From: Aquisalimonas sp.
GTDB lineage: Bacteria > Pseudomonadota > Gammaproteobacteria > Nitrococcales > Aquisalimonadaceae
DNA length: 18,456 bases
Assembly: GCA_007133445.1 (NCBI GenBank)
Contig: SLMR01000072.1
Span: 1 to 18,456 of the forward strand
Direction of reading: 5' to 3'
Shown here: one piece after another, positions 1-8,131 of the stretch
Layout of the letters: each line of letters starts with the position of its first letter
Numbering within the stretch: position 1 is the first letter of the stretch
The notes under the pieces: model-generated
Told to the model about the DNA's origin: nothing
The model's database searches: none
What the model saw: the letters and a program-made list of their open reading frames with translations, nothing else
Made by a program: the position numbers and the translations under genes

Positions 1-2733
1 CAGGTTGTGCTCGATCACCATCAGCGAGTGGCCCGCCTCCAGCAGCCGCTCGAAGGCCTGCAGCAGCACCGCCACGTCGGCGAAGTGCAGCCCGGTGGTG
101 GGCTCGTCGAACAGGAACAGGTTGCGGCCCTGGCCCCTGCGCCGCCGGGCCGCTTCGCCCAGGTGGCCGGCCAGCTTCACCCGTTGCGCCTCGCCGCCGG
201 AGAGCGTCGGCACGGGCTGGCCGAGTTTGATGTAACCGAGCCCCACCGCCTCCAGCGGCTCCAGCCGGTTGCGGATCTCGCGGCTGTCGCCGAAAAAGCG
301 CACCGCCTCGGTGACCGTGAGTTCCAGCGCCTCGGCGATGGAGCGGGGGGCGTCGTCCACGCCGGCTGCTGGCGGCAGCTTCACCTCCAGCACCTCGTCG
401 CGGTAGCGCCGGCCGTCGCAGTCCGGGCAGCGGATGTAGACGTCGGAGAGGAACTGCATCTCCACGTGCTCGAAGCCGTTGCCGCCGCAGGTGGGGCAGC
501 GGCCGGCGCCGCCGTTGAAGCTGAAGGTGCCGGGCTTGTAGCCGCGCTCCTTGGCCAGCGGCTCGGCGGCGTAGGCCTTGCGGATGGCCTCGAAGGCGCC
601 CACGTAGCTGGCCGGGTTGGAGCGGGTGGTCTTGCCGATGGGGGACTGGTCCATCAGCACCACGTCGTCCAGGCGCTCGTCGCCCTCCAGGGCGTCCACG
701 TGGCCCGCCGGGTTGGTACCGTGGCCCTTGCGCCGTGCCAAGGTGTTGTAGAGCACATCCGTGACCAGGGTGGACTTGCCGGAGCCGGAGACGCCGGTGA
801 CGCACACCAGCCGCTCCAGCGGGATGTCCACGTCCAGGCCCTGCAGGTTGTGCTCGGTGGCGCCGCGCAGGCGCAGCCACTGGCCGGCCGGTTCGCGGCG
901 GACGTCCGGCCGCGCTGCGGCGACGGCGCGCCGACCGGCCAGGTAGTCGCCGGTGAGTGAGCCCTCGGTGCCGGCCACCGTGTCCGGGGTGTCGAAACAG
1001 ACGATCTCCCCGCCGCGCTCGCCCGGCCCGGGGCCGATGTCCAGAATGCGGTTGGCGGCGCGCATGACGTCCGGGTCGTGCTCCACCACCAGCAGAGAGT
1101 TGCCGGCGTCGCGCAGGCGGTGCATCACCTCGATAATGCGGCCCATGTCGCGCGGGTGCAGGCCGATGCTGGGCTCGTCCAGCACGAAGAGGGTGTTTAC
1201 CAGCGAGGTGCCCAGCGCCGTAGTGAGATTGATGCGCTGGACCTCACCGCCGGAGAGCGTGCGTGACTGGCGGTCCAGGGTGAGATAGCCCAGGCCCACC
1301 TGGGTGAGGTAGCGCAGTCGCGCGCGGATGCCGTCCAGCAGGAGTTCGGCGGCCTCGTCCAGCGGCGCCGGCAGGTGCACGTGGTCGAAGTACTCCCGCA
1401 GCCGCCCCAGCGGCAGATTGAGCATGTCCTGGAGGTTCAGGCCGGGCAGGCCGAGAAAGCGCTCCTTCTCCAGGCGCGCGCCGTGCGGCCGGTAGCGGCG
1501 GTCGCGCGCCACCACGCGGTCCACCTCGTCGTGACTGCCCACACGCCAGAGCAGCGGCTCGGGCTTCAGGCGGGCGCCGTCGCACTCGGGGCAGCGGTCG
1601 TAGCTGCGGTAGCGCGACAGCAGAACGCGCATGTGCATCTTGTAGCTCTTGCGCTCGACCCAGTCGAAGTAGCGGCGTACCCCGTACCAGCAACGCTGGT
1701 TCCAGCCGCCTTCGCCCTCGATGACCCAATCCCGGTGGTCCTGGGGCAGGTCCTTCCACGGGATGTCCGTGGCAATGCCGGCGCGGCGCGCATAGCGCAT
1801 GAGATCGGTCTGGCACTCCGCCGAGCGGCCGGACTGGAACGGGCGGATGCAGCCCTCGGCCAAGGTCTTGTTCTCGTCCGGGATCACCAGGCTGTAGTCG
1901 ATGCCCATGACCCGGCCGAAGCCGCGGCAGGTCTCGCAGGCGCCCACCGGCGAGTTGAACGAGAACAGGCTGGAGGAGGGCGCCTGGTAGTGGACATCGC
2001 AGTCAGCGCAGTGGAAGTCAGCGGAGAAGCGCCACGGGGCCAGCGGCTTGCGGTTCTCGTCCAGCGGATGCACGGCGACGCTGCCGCGCCCCAGGTGCAG
2101 GCCGGCCTCCAGCGCCTCCACCAGCCGGTCGCGCCGGTCGGCGGCAAGGCGCACCCGGTCCACCACCACCTCCACGCGGTTCTTCAGCGTCCTGTGGAAA
2201 CGGGTGTAGCCCTGGCTCTCCAGCAAGCCCTTGAGCTCTTTGGCGGTCAGCCCCTTGGGCACCGCGACCGTCGCGACAACCATGGCCCGCTGCCCTTCGG
2301 CGCGCGCCAGCAGCCGGGCGGCGATGCTCTCCGGGTCGTCCTTCTGCACCCGCTGGCCGCAGCCGCCGCAGTAGAGCTGTGCTGTGCGCGCGAACAGCAG
2401 CTTCAGGTGGTCGTTGAGCTCGGTCATGGTGCCCACCGTGGAGCGGGACGTGCGCACCGGGTTGTTCTGGTCGATGGCGATCGACGGCGGGATGCCCTCG
2501 ATGGCGTCCACCGCGGGCTTGTCCATGCGGTCCAGGAACTGGCGTGCGTAGGGGGAGAAGGTCTCCACGTAGCGCCGCTGCCCCTCGGAGTACACGGTGT
2601 CGAACGCCAGGGACGACTTGCCCGAGCCGGACACGCCGGTCACCACCACCAGCTCGCCCAGCGGCAGGTCGATGTCCAGGTTGCGGAGGTTGTTCTGGCG
2701 GGCGCCCTTGATGCGGATCACGTCGCGGGACAT
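1..2733 (-). CDS. uvrA: UvrA-family excinuclease ATPase, probable UvrA paralog (C-terminus cut by window edge)
   Basis: This is a UvrA-type twin ABC ATPase; canonical UvrA finds DNA damage and loads UvrB in nucleotide excision repair in the cytoplasm. 911 codons are visible and the frame is open throughout. Walker A motifs (GVSGSGKS) lie at about residues 33-40 and around K653, and ABC signatures (LSGGE) at about 493-497 and 844-848. CxxC zinc-module pairs lie near 241/263 and 746/769. The last visible residues, MVIEHNL, are usually followed by a few dozen more. Several signature blocks differ from standard UvrA: YVETFSPYARQF rather than YVESLSAYARQF, IAIDQNNPVRTSRSTVG rather than the ISIEQKS block, and FSFNGGAGRCPTCGG rather than FNxxGGRCEAC. 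That points to the UvrA paralog of uncertain function rather than the main uvrA. The distance from Walker A to the first signature matches full-length UvrA, so no large domain is lost. The ATG start has a short upstream AGGAG. Confidence 0.93.
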   Translation of the reverse strand, partial: MSRDVIRIKGARQNNLRNLDIDLPLGELVVVTGVSGSGKSSLAFDTVYSEGQRRYVETFSPYARQFLDRMDKPAVDAIEGIPPSIAIDQNNPVRTSRSTVGTMTELNDHLKLLFARTAQLYCGGCGQRVQKDDPESIAARLLARAEGQRAMVVATVAVPKGLTAKELKGLLESQGYTRFHRTLKNRVEVVVDRVRLAADRRDRLVEALEAGLHLGRGSVAVHPLDENRKPLAPWRFSADFHCADCDVHYQAPSSSLFSFNSPVGACETCRGFGRVMGIDYSLVIPDENKTLAEGCIRPFQSGRSAECQTDLMRYARRAGIATDIPWKDLPQDHRDWVIEGEGGWNQRCWYGVRRYFDWVERKSYKMHMRVLLSRYRSYDRCPECDGARLKPEPLLWRVGSHDEVDRVVARDRRYRPHGARLEKERFLGLPGLNLQDMLNLPLGRLREYFDHVHLPAPLDEAAELLLDGIRARLRYLTQVGLGYLTLDRQSRTLSGGEVQRINLTTALGTSLVNTLFVLDEPSIGLHPRDMGRIIEVMHRLRDAGNSLLVVEHDPDVMRAANRILDIGPGPGERGGEIVCFDTPDTVAGTEGSLTGDYLAGRRAVAAARPDVRREPAGQWLRLRGATEHNLQGLDVDIPLERLVCVTGVSGSGKSTLVTDVLYNTLARRKGHGTNPAGHVDALEGDERLDDVVLMDQSPIGKTTRSNPASYVGAFEAIRKAYAAEPLAKERGYKPGTFSFNGGAGRCPTCGGNGFEHVEMQFLSDVYIRCPDCDGRRYRDEVLEVKLPPAAGVDDAPRSIAEALELTVTEAVRFFGDSREIRNRLEPLEAVGLGYIKLGQPVPTLSGGEAQRVKLAGHLGEAARRRRGQGRNLFLFDEPTTGLHFADVAVLLQAFERLLEAGHSLMVIEHNL

Positions 2734-2767
2734 GGGGCTCCTGATTCTCGGACCTTTGGGCCGCAGC

Positions 2768-2773
2768 AGTATA
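2768..2773 (-). promoter_or_regulatory. Candidate -10 box for the uvrA-family gene
   Basis: Reading leftward, TATACT (5 of 6 to the sigma-70 -10 consensus) lies 34 bases before the ATG at 2733. No convincing -35 hexamer sits at the right spacing. I also looked for a LexA box (CTG-N10-CAG) and found none, so SOS control is not supported by this stretch. Confidence 0.3.
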
Positions 2774-2919
2774 ACGGCTATCAGTAGGCGGCGGGGGGAG
2801 ACCGCGGACGCGTCGGTGGGCCATGACGACCCGAACCACGAGGGCGACGCCCAGGACGTGGTCGTTGTCGGTTCAGCGACGCGTTTCTTATTGACTGCCG
2901 TGGCCAGACCGGAGTTGCA

Positions 2920-3882
2920 TCAGCCGATGACCGTCACCGGGCAACGCGCGCCATGGATGAGTTTCTGGCTGACGCTGCCCACCAGCAGCTCCTGCATGCG
3001 GCCCAGACCGCGGCGGCCGATGATGATCTCCGCGGGGCCCAACTCCCGCAGATAGTCCAGCACCGCCTGGGCCGGTTGGCCGCGCTGCCGGACCTCGACC
3101 ACGTCCAGGTCGGTGGCGCCGGTGTCCGCCATGGCATCGCGGGCCGTGTCGAAGGCCTCCCGGGCCGAGTTCTCCCCCAGCTGCGCAAAGGCGTCCTCGG
3201 CGAAGGGGCCAACATCCGCGCTGCCGCCCAGGTCACCGGACAGCAGGGGGACCTCCTGGGGTGAACTCGGAAATGCATGGACCAGATGCACTCGGGCGCC
3301 GGTGCAGCCGGCCACGAACGCGGCGTGGGCAGCCGCCCGGCAGGCGGCACTGGAGCTGTCTACCGGCACCACCAATGGTTCCGGCCGACCGTCATTTGCC
3401 TCCCCGCCGTCGTGACCCGCGGTGACCACCGTCACTGGCCCAGGCAGACGATGGATCACGCGTTCGCTGACACTGCCCAGCAGTAATTCGCGTACCCGGC
3501 CCAGGCCGCGTCGTCCCATGATGACCTGAACGCCGGGGCCGTCACCCGTGAACCCGCTGATGGCCGTCGCCGGTTCGCCGTCCAGCACGTGCTCGCTGGC
3601 TGTCTGGCCCGGTTCGAGTTGCTGCCGGGCGCGCTCCAGGGCACGCCGGGCGCTGCCGTTGCGCAGTGCCTCGAAGGCCTCGGCGGTCATCCGTTCCGTA
3701 CTGGCGTGACGTGGCTGGGTGCCGAGTCGCTCCATCAGTGCCTGGATGGATCCCGGGAAGGCGTGGGCCAGATGCAGTTCCGCGCCGGTGGCCTTGCTCA
3801 GCCTGACTGCGTAGCGTACTGCGGCCTCCGCGTGATCGGAGCCGTCCACGGGAATGATCAGGTCCTCGATGGCATGCTGCAT
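2920..3882 (-). CDS. Universal stress protein with two UspA domains
   Basis: A 320-residue cytoplasmic nucleotide-binding stress protein made of two Usp domains, about residues 5-153 and 169-319. Each domain keeps the ATP-binding signature G-x2-G-x9-G-S: residues 123-137 (GRRGLGRVRELLLGS) and 289-303 (GRRGLGRMQELLVGS). This places it with the ATP-binding tandem Usp proteins; the exact role is not known from sequence. The frame is open upstream, but the ATG at 3882 begins the first beta strand (MQHAIEDLIIPVDGS) and is preceded by a purine-rich GGGGAA, so it was chosen. It is transcribed away from the oxidoreductase at 4049. A near-consensus Anr/FNR site 65-78 bases upstream suggests induction at low oxygen, as is known for several Pseudomonas Usp proteins. 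Confidence 0.93.
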   Translation of the reverse strand: MQHAIEDLIIPVDGSDHAEAAVRYAVRLSKATGAELHLAHAFPGSIQALMERLGTQPRHASTERMTAEAFEALRNGSARRALERARQQLEPGQTASEHVLDGEPATAISGFTGDGPGVQVIMGRRGLGRVRELLLGSVSERVIHRLPGPVTVVTAGHDGGEANDGRPEPLVVPVDSSSAACRAAAHAAFVAGCTGARVHLVHAFPSSPQEVPLLSGDLGGSADVGPFAEDAFAQLGENSAREAFDTARDAMADTGATDLDVVEVRQRGQPAQAVLDYLRELGPAEIIIGRRGLGRMQELLVGSVSQKLIHGARCPVTVIG

Positions 3883-3917
3883 GGTTGTTCCCCGGGGGTG
3901 CGGAAGTGAGGTTCTTG

Positions 3918-3923
3918 AGTACA
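3918..3923 (-). promoter_or_regulatory. Candidate -10 box of the usp promoter
   Basis: TGTACT read leftward (4 of 6 to TATAAT) is centred 33 bases downstream of the centre of the Anr/FNR box, close to the roughly 31-32 expected for a class II site at -41.5. The implied transcript start is near 3911, giving a leader of about 28 bases. The hexamer is weak alone; the spacing is the main support. Confidence 0.4.
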
Positions 3924-3946
3924 GCACGGAAGCAGCCCCAAGGAGT

Positions 3947-3960
3947 TTGATCCAGGTCAA
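3947..3960 (-). promoter_or_regulatory. Anr/FNR-type binding site upstream of usp
   Basis: The plus strand reads TTGATCCAGGTCAA, matching the FNR/Anr consensus TTGAT-N4-ATCAA at 9 of 10 fixed positions. It lies in the 166-bp divergent gap between usp and the oxidoreductase. Its distance to a candidate -10 favours control of usp. FNR-family proteins (Anr, Dnr, Fnr) bind such sites; which one acts here cannot be told. Confidence 0.7.
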
Positions 3961-4048
3961 CAGCCATGTGGTCAGGCCACTGGTCGTGTCACTCGCTGGA
4001 ACTGTTACCCTCTGCGGGTTCTCACAACAACGCGAGAGGGAGACGTTC

Positions 4049-5080
4049 ATGAGCGGTAATCCACGCATCATCCTGGCGCAGCGCCCGGAAGGCATGCCCG
4101 ACGAGAACGACTTACGCCTGGAGGAGGGCGCCATGCCCCGGGCCGAGGACGGACAGGTGCTGCTGCGCACGATTTACCTGTCCCTGGACCCGTACATGCG
4201 CAGTCGCATGAGCGCTGCCAAGTCCTATGCCCAGTCCGTCGAGGTGGGCAATGTCATGGAAGGCGGCACCGTGTGCGAAGTGGTGGAGTCCCGCCATCCG
4301 GACTGGCAGGCGGGTGACATCGCACTGGCGCATACCGGTTGGCAGACCTATGCAGCCGTGGATCCCAAGGGTCTCAAACGTCTGAACCCGGACGACGCGC
4401 CCATCAGCACGGCCGTGGGTGTGCTCGGCATGCCCGGGTTCACCGCCTACGTGGGGCTGGTGGAGCATGGCCGTCCCCAGCCGGGCGAGACAGTGGTGGT
4501 GTCTGCGGCAAGCGGTGCTGTGGGCCAGGTGGTTGGCCAGCTCGCGCGCCACTGGGGATGCCGCGCCGTGGGGGTCGCCGGTGGGGCGGAGAAGTGCCGC
4601 TTCGTGACCGCGGAGATGGGCTTCGACGCCTGCGTCGATCATCGTTCGCCCACCTTCGAGGATGACCTGGCCAAGGCCTGCCCCAACGGCGTGGATGTCT
4701 ACTGGGAGAATGTGGGCGGCAAGGTGCAGCAGGCGGTGCTGCCGCTGTTCAACGAGTTCGCCCGGGTGCCCGTGTGCGGGATTATCGCGCACTACAATGA
4801 GACCGAGGCACCCGAGGGACCGAACCTGCTGCCCGCCTTCATGCGCCAGGTGCTGACCAAGCGTCTCTCCGTGCGGGGCTTCATCCAGTTCGACCATGCG
4901 GATCGTCGCCGCGAGTTCTTCAAGACCGTGGCGCCCCTGGTCAAGGACGGCACCATCCGCCACCGCGAGGATATCGTCGACGGCCTGGAGAACGCCGTGT
5001 CGGCTTTCCAGGGGCTGCTCTCCGGCAAGAACTTCGGCAAGCTGCTGGTGCGCGTCAGTGACGATCCCACCCGCAACTGA
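4049..5080 (+). CDS. NADP-dependent MDR-family oxidoreductase (CurA/YncB-like)
   Basis: A 343-residue medium-chain reductase of the zinc-free group that includes E. coli CurA (about 345 residues) and leukotriene B4 12-hydroxydehydrogenase. These enzymes reduce the alkenal/one double bond of unsaturated carbonyls using NADPH. Visible marks are YLSLDPYMRSRM (43-54), the Rossmann glycine-rich segment AASGAVGQVVGQLA (153-166), a lysine at about 182 in the position that usually contacts the NADPH phosphate, and ENVGG near 220-224. No structural or catalytic zinc cysteines are seen. The frame extends upstream, but ATG 4049 has GAGAGGGAGA just before it and starts the family N-terminus. It is divergent from usp and convergent with gloA. 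The physiological substrate is unknown; detoxification of reactive enals is the family expectation. Confidence 0.93.
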   Translation: MSGNPRIILAQRPEGMPDENDLRLEEGAMPRAEDGQVLLRTIYLSLDPYMRSRMSAAKSYAQSVEVGNVMEGGTVCEVVESRHPDWQAGDIALAHTGWQTYAAVDPKGLKRLNPDDAPISTAVGVLGMPGFTAYVGLVEHGRPQPGETVVVSAASGAVGQVVGQLARHWGCRAVGVAGGAEKCRFVTAEMGFDACVDHRSPTFEDDLAKACPNGVDVYWENVGGKVQQAVLPLFNEFARVPVCGIIAHYNETEAPEGPNLLPAFMRQVLTKRLSVRGFIQFDHADRRREFFKTVAPLVKDGTIRHREDIVDGLENAVSAFQGLLSGKNFGKLLVRVSDDPTRN

Positions 5081-5120
5081 CCGGGCACGGGGAGGCGGGG
5101 ATGGCTACCGCCTCCCCCGG
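5081..5120. terminator. Hairpin between convergent oxidoreductase and gloA, likely two-way terminator
   Basis: A perfect 10-bp stem, GGGGAGGCGG (5089-5098) against CCGCCTCCCC (5108-5117), encloses a 9-base loop. CCGG on both outer sides can extend it with a small bulge. It starts just after the stop of the rightward gene and ends 24 bases beyond the stop of leftward gloA. There is no clear T-run on either side, so it could act as a 3'-end stabiliser instead of a classic Rho-independent terminator. Confidence 0.6.
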
Positions 5121-5143
5121 CTTCAGAGGATCGCGGGGCCCGT

Positions 5144-5584
5144 CTACCAGGTGCCGGTGTTCTCCATGGACTTCCACGGTTCCTGCTCCGGGAGCGGATC
5201 GCCCGCCTGGAGCAGTTCAATGGATATGCCGTCCGGTGAGCGGATGAACGCCATGCGGCCATCGCGGGGCGGGCGGTTGATGGTAATCCCCGCGTCCATC
5301 AGGGACTGGCACAGGGCGTAGATGTCCCGGACCCGGTAGGCCAGATGGCCGAAGTTGCGGCCGCCCGTGTACTCCTCGGGGTCCCAGTTCCAGGTCAGCT
5401 CCACCATGGGCGCGCGCTCATCCCGGGCGCGTTCCTCATCCTCCGGCGCGGCGAGGAACACCAGCGTGAAGCGTCCGGCTTCCACCTCCTTGCGGCTGAT
5501 CTCCACCAGCCCGAGCTTGTTGCAGTAGAAGTCCAGCGATTCGTCCAGATCGCTGACCCGGACCATGGTGTGCAGGTATTGCAT
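5144..5584 (-). CDS. gloA: Lactoylglutathione lyase (glyoxalase I), VOC family
   Basis: A 146-residue metalloenzyme that converts the hemithioacetal of methylglyoxal and glutathione to S-lactoylglutathione in the cytoplasm. It begins [10 protein letters not shown] and carries all four metal ligands of the GloA type: His5, Glu62 (VELTWNW), His80 (FGHLAYRV) and Glu123 (SIELLQ), equivalent to His5, Glu56, His74 and Glu122 of E. coli GloA. Asn and Arg positions typical of the substrate site were not checked. The start is ATG 5584 with GAGGAA upstream. It is the last gene of the leftward yciA-ilvA-MFS-gloA operon, 23 bases after the MFS stop. A roughly 20-residue polar C-terminal tail extends past the usual end of E. 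coli GloA. Confidence 0.9.
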   Translation of the reverse strand: MQYLHTMVRVSDLDESLDFYCNKLGLVEISRKEVEAGRFTLVFLAAPEDEERARDERAPMVELTWNWDPEEYTGGRNFGHLAYRVRDIYALCQSLMDAGITINRPPRDGRMAFIRSPDGISIELLQAGDPLPEQEPWKSMENTGTW

Positions 5585-5607
5585 GAGTGGTTCCTCGGTT
5601 GCCGGTT

Positions 5608-6870
5608 TCATCGGGTGCCGGTGTCGCGGGCTGCCCGCGCCAGCCCGGCGCGGCCGCTGCGAACACCGGCGACAACCACGATAACCGCAGCGCCGACGGT
5701 GATACCACCCAGGGCGATCATGGTGGCCCCCAGGCCGAGCCAGTCGCTGGCGGAGCCCACTCCCAGCACCACCGATGCCATGGTCAGGTAGGCCAGCACG
5801 TAGAAGCTGGAGACCACCTCGCCGCGTCGGTCCGCCGGCGCTTCCCGGCTGATGGTGGCCACCGCGCCCATGGCGGTGACGCCGGCCCCGAATGCCGTAG
5901 TCACCGTGCCCAGGGCGAAGATCCATGGGGAGGTCATCACGATGCCGGCGACGCCGACGATCATGCCACCGCCGAGGATCCAGGGCCCGACGAACAATAG
6001 CTGCTCGGGGTGCTGCCGCCGGGAGACGAACTGTCCGACACCGGCGACCAGCTGGAACGCGGCGGCGTAGAGACCGGCCAGGGCCCGGTCACTGATGCCC
6101 ACGAGTTCGGTGGCAAGCGAAGGCCCCAGGGAGGCGTACAGGCTGCCCGTGGACCAGGCCAGGCACATGGCCGCACCGGCAAGTGCGAAGCTGGCCAGGA
6201 TTTCCCGCGGGACCGACAGCCGCGCGGGCCGCCACTGGCGCAGGCGAAACCCGGGCTTGCGCTGCCCCACGTGCGCCGGCCAGCGCACCGTGAGCATGAG
6301 CGCAATCGTGGTCAGCGCCAGCAGGGCCACCAGCGCGAACGGCGTGACCAGCGGCCACAGGTCCAGGCGCAGGGCAGCAGAACTCACCACGGGGCCGGCG
6401 GTGGCGCCGGCGGTGAGCGTCAGGGCCGAGATGGCAGCGGAGCGGGCCCAGTTGTTGTCCGGGTCCAGTTCCACCATGGCGGCGGTGGCCGTGCCGGTGA
6501 CAATGCCCGTGCCAATGCCGGTGAGCAGGCGGCCGGCCCCCAGCCAGGTGATGTCGGTGGCCACGGCGAACAGCAGCGCGGCGGCGACCATGCACAGTAG
6601 CCCCGGCACCAGCACCTGCCGTCGTCCTGCCAGGTCCGACAGCGGGCCGATGGTCAGCAGGGCGCCAATGACCCCCACAACGTACACGGAGAACACGGAC
6701 GTCAGCGCCGTGCCGGAGAACCCCCATTCGGCCTGCCAGACCGCGTACAGCGGCGTCGGCACATTGCTGGCGAAGATCGCGGTGAAGATCGCCAGTACCG
6801 CGGCAATGGTGGGCAGGCGCCGGGCGCGGCGCAGCGCGTCAGCGTCCTCCGGGTTTTCCGGGAGGGTCAT
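5608..6870 (-). CDS. MFS transporter, 12 predicted membrane segments
   Basis: A 420-residue inner-membrane major facilitator protein. Hydrophobic segments are consistent with 12 helices in two halves joined by a basic loop ([20 protein letters not shown]). The loop between helices 2 and 3 has motif A in the form [11 protein letters not shown] (residues 75-85). N-terminal helix 1 carries [13 protein letters not shown], typical of sugar- or drug-like MFS branches. Substrate is not identifiable. Its ATG overlaps the ilvA stop by four bases (ATGA), so it is translationally coupled to threonine ammonia-lyase; this makes an amino acid, oxo-acid or short-chain acid a reasonable guess. The next gene, gloA, starts 23 bases after its stop. 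Confidence 0.9.
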   Translation of the reverse strand: MTLPENPEDADALRRARRLPTIAAVLAIFTAIFASNVPTPLYAVWQAEWGFSGTALTSVFSVYVVGVIGALLTIGPLSDLAGRRQVLVPGLLCMVAAALLFAVATDITWLGAGRLLTGIGTGIVTGTATAAMVELDPDNNWARSAAISALTLTAGATAGPVVSSAALRLDLWPLVTPFALVALLALTTIALMLTVRWPAHVGQRKPGFRLRQWRPARLSVPREILASFALAGAAMCLAWSTGSLYASLGPSLATELVGISDRALAGLYAAAFQLVAGVGQFVSRRQHPEQLLFVGPWILGGGMIVGVAGIVMTSPWIFALGTVTTAFGAGVTAMGAVATISREAPADRRGEVVSSFYVLAYLTMASVVLGVGSASDWLGLGATMIALGGITVGAAVIVVVAGVRSGRAGLARAARDTGTR

Positions 6871-8111
6871 GACGTGCTCCGGCGCTCGTCCGGATGCTTG
6901 TCGGAGAGGTCCGGGAGGACCGGGTCGTAGCCGCTGTCACGCAGCGCCGCCAGTACCTCGGCCAGGTGGTCCGCGCCCAGGGTCTCCAGGGTCACTTCCA
7001 CTTCCACCGCCCGCAGCGGGAGATCCGTGAACTGGCGCTGGTGGGCGATCTGGATGATTCCCGCGTTGTGTTCGGCAAGGATCCGGGTCAGGTCCGCCAA
7101 GGCGCCGGGGACGTCGGGCACGCCCACGCGCACGCGGGCGACGCGCTCGGTGCGCACCAGGCCACGCTGGATCACCGACGAAAGCGCCAGCAGATCGATA
7201 TTGCCGCCGCACAGCACCGTGCCCACACAACGGTCGCGGAAGCGGTCCGGGTGGGCGAACAGGGCGGCCAGCCCGGCGGCGCCTGCGCCTTCCACCACGG
7301 TCTTCTCGATTTCCAGCAGCTGCAGGATCGCCTGTTCGAGATCGGGTTCGTCCACCAGCACGACGTCGGCAACCAGATCACGGATCAGTGGCAGCGTCCG
7401 CTTCCCCGGCACCTTGACGGCAATGCCCTCGGCGATGGTCGGTGGCCCCGTGGCGATGGTTTCGCCCGCCAGCGCCTGTTTCACGGCCGGGAAGCGCCGG
7501 GTCTGGACGCCGATGATCTCGATGTCCGGCTTTAGCGCCTTGGCCGCCACCGCGATGCCGCCGATCAGCCCGCCGCCGCCAATGGGCACCACCAAGGTGT
7601 CCAGATCGGGAGCGTCGGCGAGCATTTCCAGGGCGATGGTGCCCTGGCCGGCGATGACGTGATCGTCATCGTAGGGGTGGACGAACACGTCGCCGCGGTC
7701 AGCGGCCAGGTGCTCGGCGTAAGCCCCGGCCTCGGCGACACCGCTACCCTCCAGGTGGACCTCGGCGCCGAACCGGCGGGTGTTGGTGACCTTGACGTTC
7801 GGGGTGTGCCGCGGCATGACGATGGTGGCGCGGATCCCCAGCCGTTGCGCGTGGTACGCCAGGGCCTGCGCATGGTTGCCGGCCGACATGGCGATCACGC
7901 CCCGGGCGCGTTCCTCGGGCGTCAGGGCCAAAAGCCGGTTCAGCGCGCCGCGCTCCTTGAAGGCGGCCGTGAACTGGTGGTTCTCGAACTTCAGGAACAG
8001 GTTGGTACCGGTCAGGGCGGAGAGCGTGTGGGAACGGTCACAGCGCGTGTGATGGACGCCGCCACGAATCGCGTCCGCCGCCTGTCGCACGGTGTCGATG
8101 GTCACGGCCAT
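6867..8111 (-). CDS. ilvA: Threonine ammonia-lyase with single C-terminal ACT domain
   Basis: A 414-residue PLP enzyme of fold type II that deaminates threonine (and often serine) to 2-oxobutyrate and ammonia. The Schiff-base lysine is K52 in FTAAFKERGALN, followed by SAGNHAQ (76-82), the phosphate-binding GGGG loop (178-181) and CGGNID (301-306). An ACT regulatory domain covers about 324-398. At 414 residues with one ACT domain it belongs to the short form, unlike the roughly 500-residue E. coli IlvA with two ACT-like repeats; it could serve isoleucine synthesis or threonine catabolism. The residue before the active-site FK is Ala, where many relatives have Ser (SFK). The start is ATG 8111 with GGGAG upstream. 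It is 20 bases downstream of yciA and overlaps the MFS gene. Confidence 0.93.
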   Translation of the reverse strand: MAVTIDTVRQAADAIRGGVHHTRCDRSHTLSALTGTNLFLKFENHQFTAAFKERGALNRLLALTPEERARGVIAMSAGNHAQALAYHAQRLGIRATIVMPRHTPNVKVTNTRRFGAEVHLEGSGVAEAGAYAEHLAADRGDVFVHPYDDDHVIAGQGTIALEMLADAPDLDTLVVPIGGGGLIGGIAVAAKALKPDIEIIGVQTRRFPAVKQALAGETIATGPPTIAEGIAVKVPGKRTLPLIRDLVADVVLVDEPDLEQAILQLLEIEKTVVEGAGAAGLAALFAHPDRFRDRCVGTVLCGGNIDLLALSSVIQRGLVRTERVARVRVGVPDVPGALADLTRILAEHNAGIIQIAHQRQFTDLPLRAVEVEVTLETLGADHLAEVLAALRDSGYDPVLPDLSDKHPDERRSTS

Positions 8112-8131
8112 GCCAGGCTCCCAGGTGTCCG

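Noticed and set aside
1..2733. Possible frameshift in the uvrA-family gene
   Set aside because: Translating codon by codon from ATG 2733 to the window edge gives a continuous frame with both ATPase cores and all zinc modules.
1375..2787. A 470-codon plus-strand open frame opposite the uvrA-family gene
   Set aside because: It is rich in Val/Ala/His/Gln, has no family match I can recognise, and lies wholly across the UvrA ATPase domains on the other strand.
2734..2800. A LexA (SOS) box upstream of the uvrA-family gene, suggested by CTGATAGCCGTTATACTG
   Set aside because: The CTG and the second half are not in CTG-N10-CAG arrangement, so the match fails.
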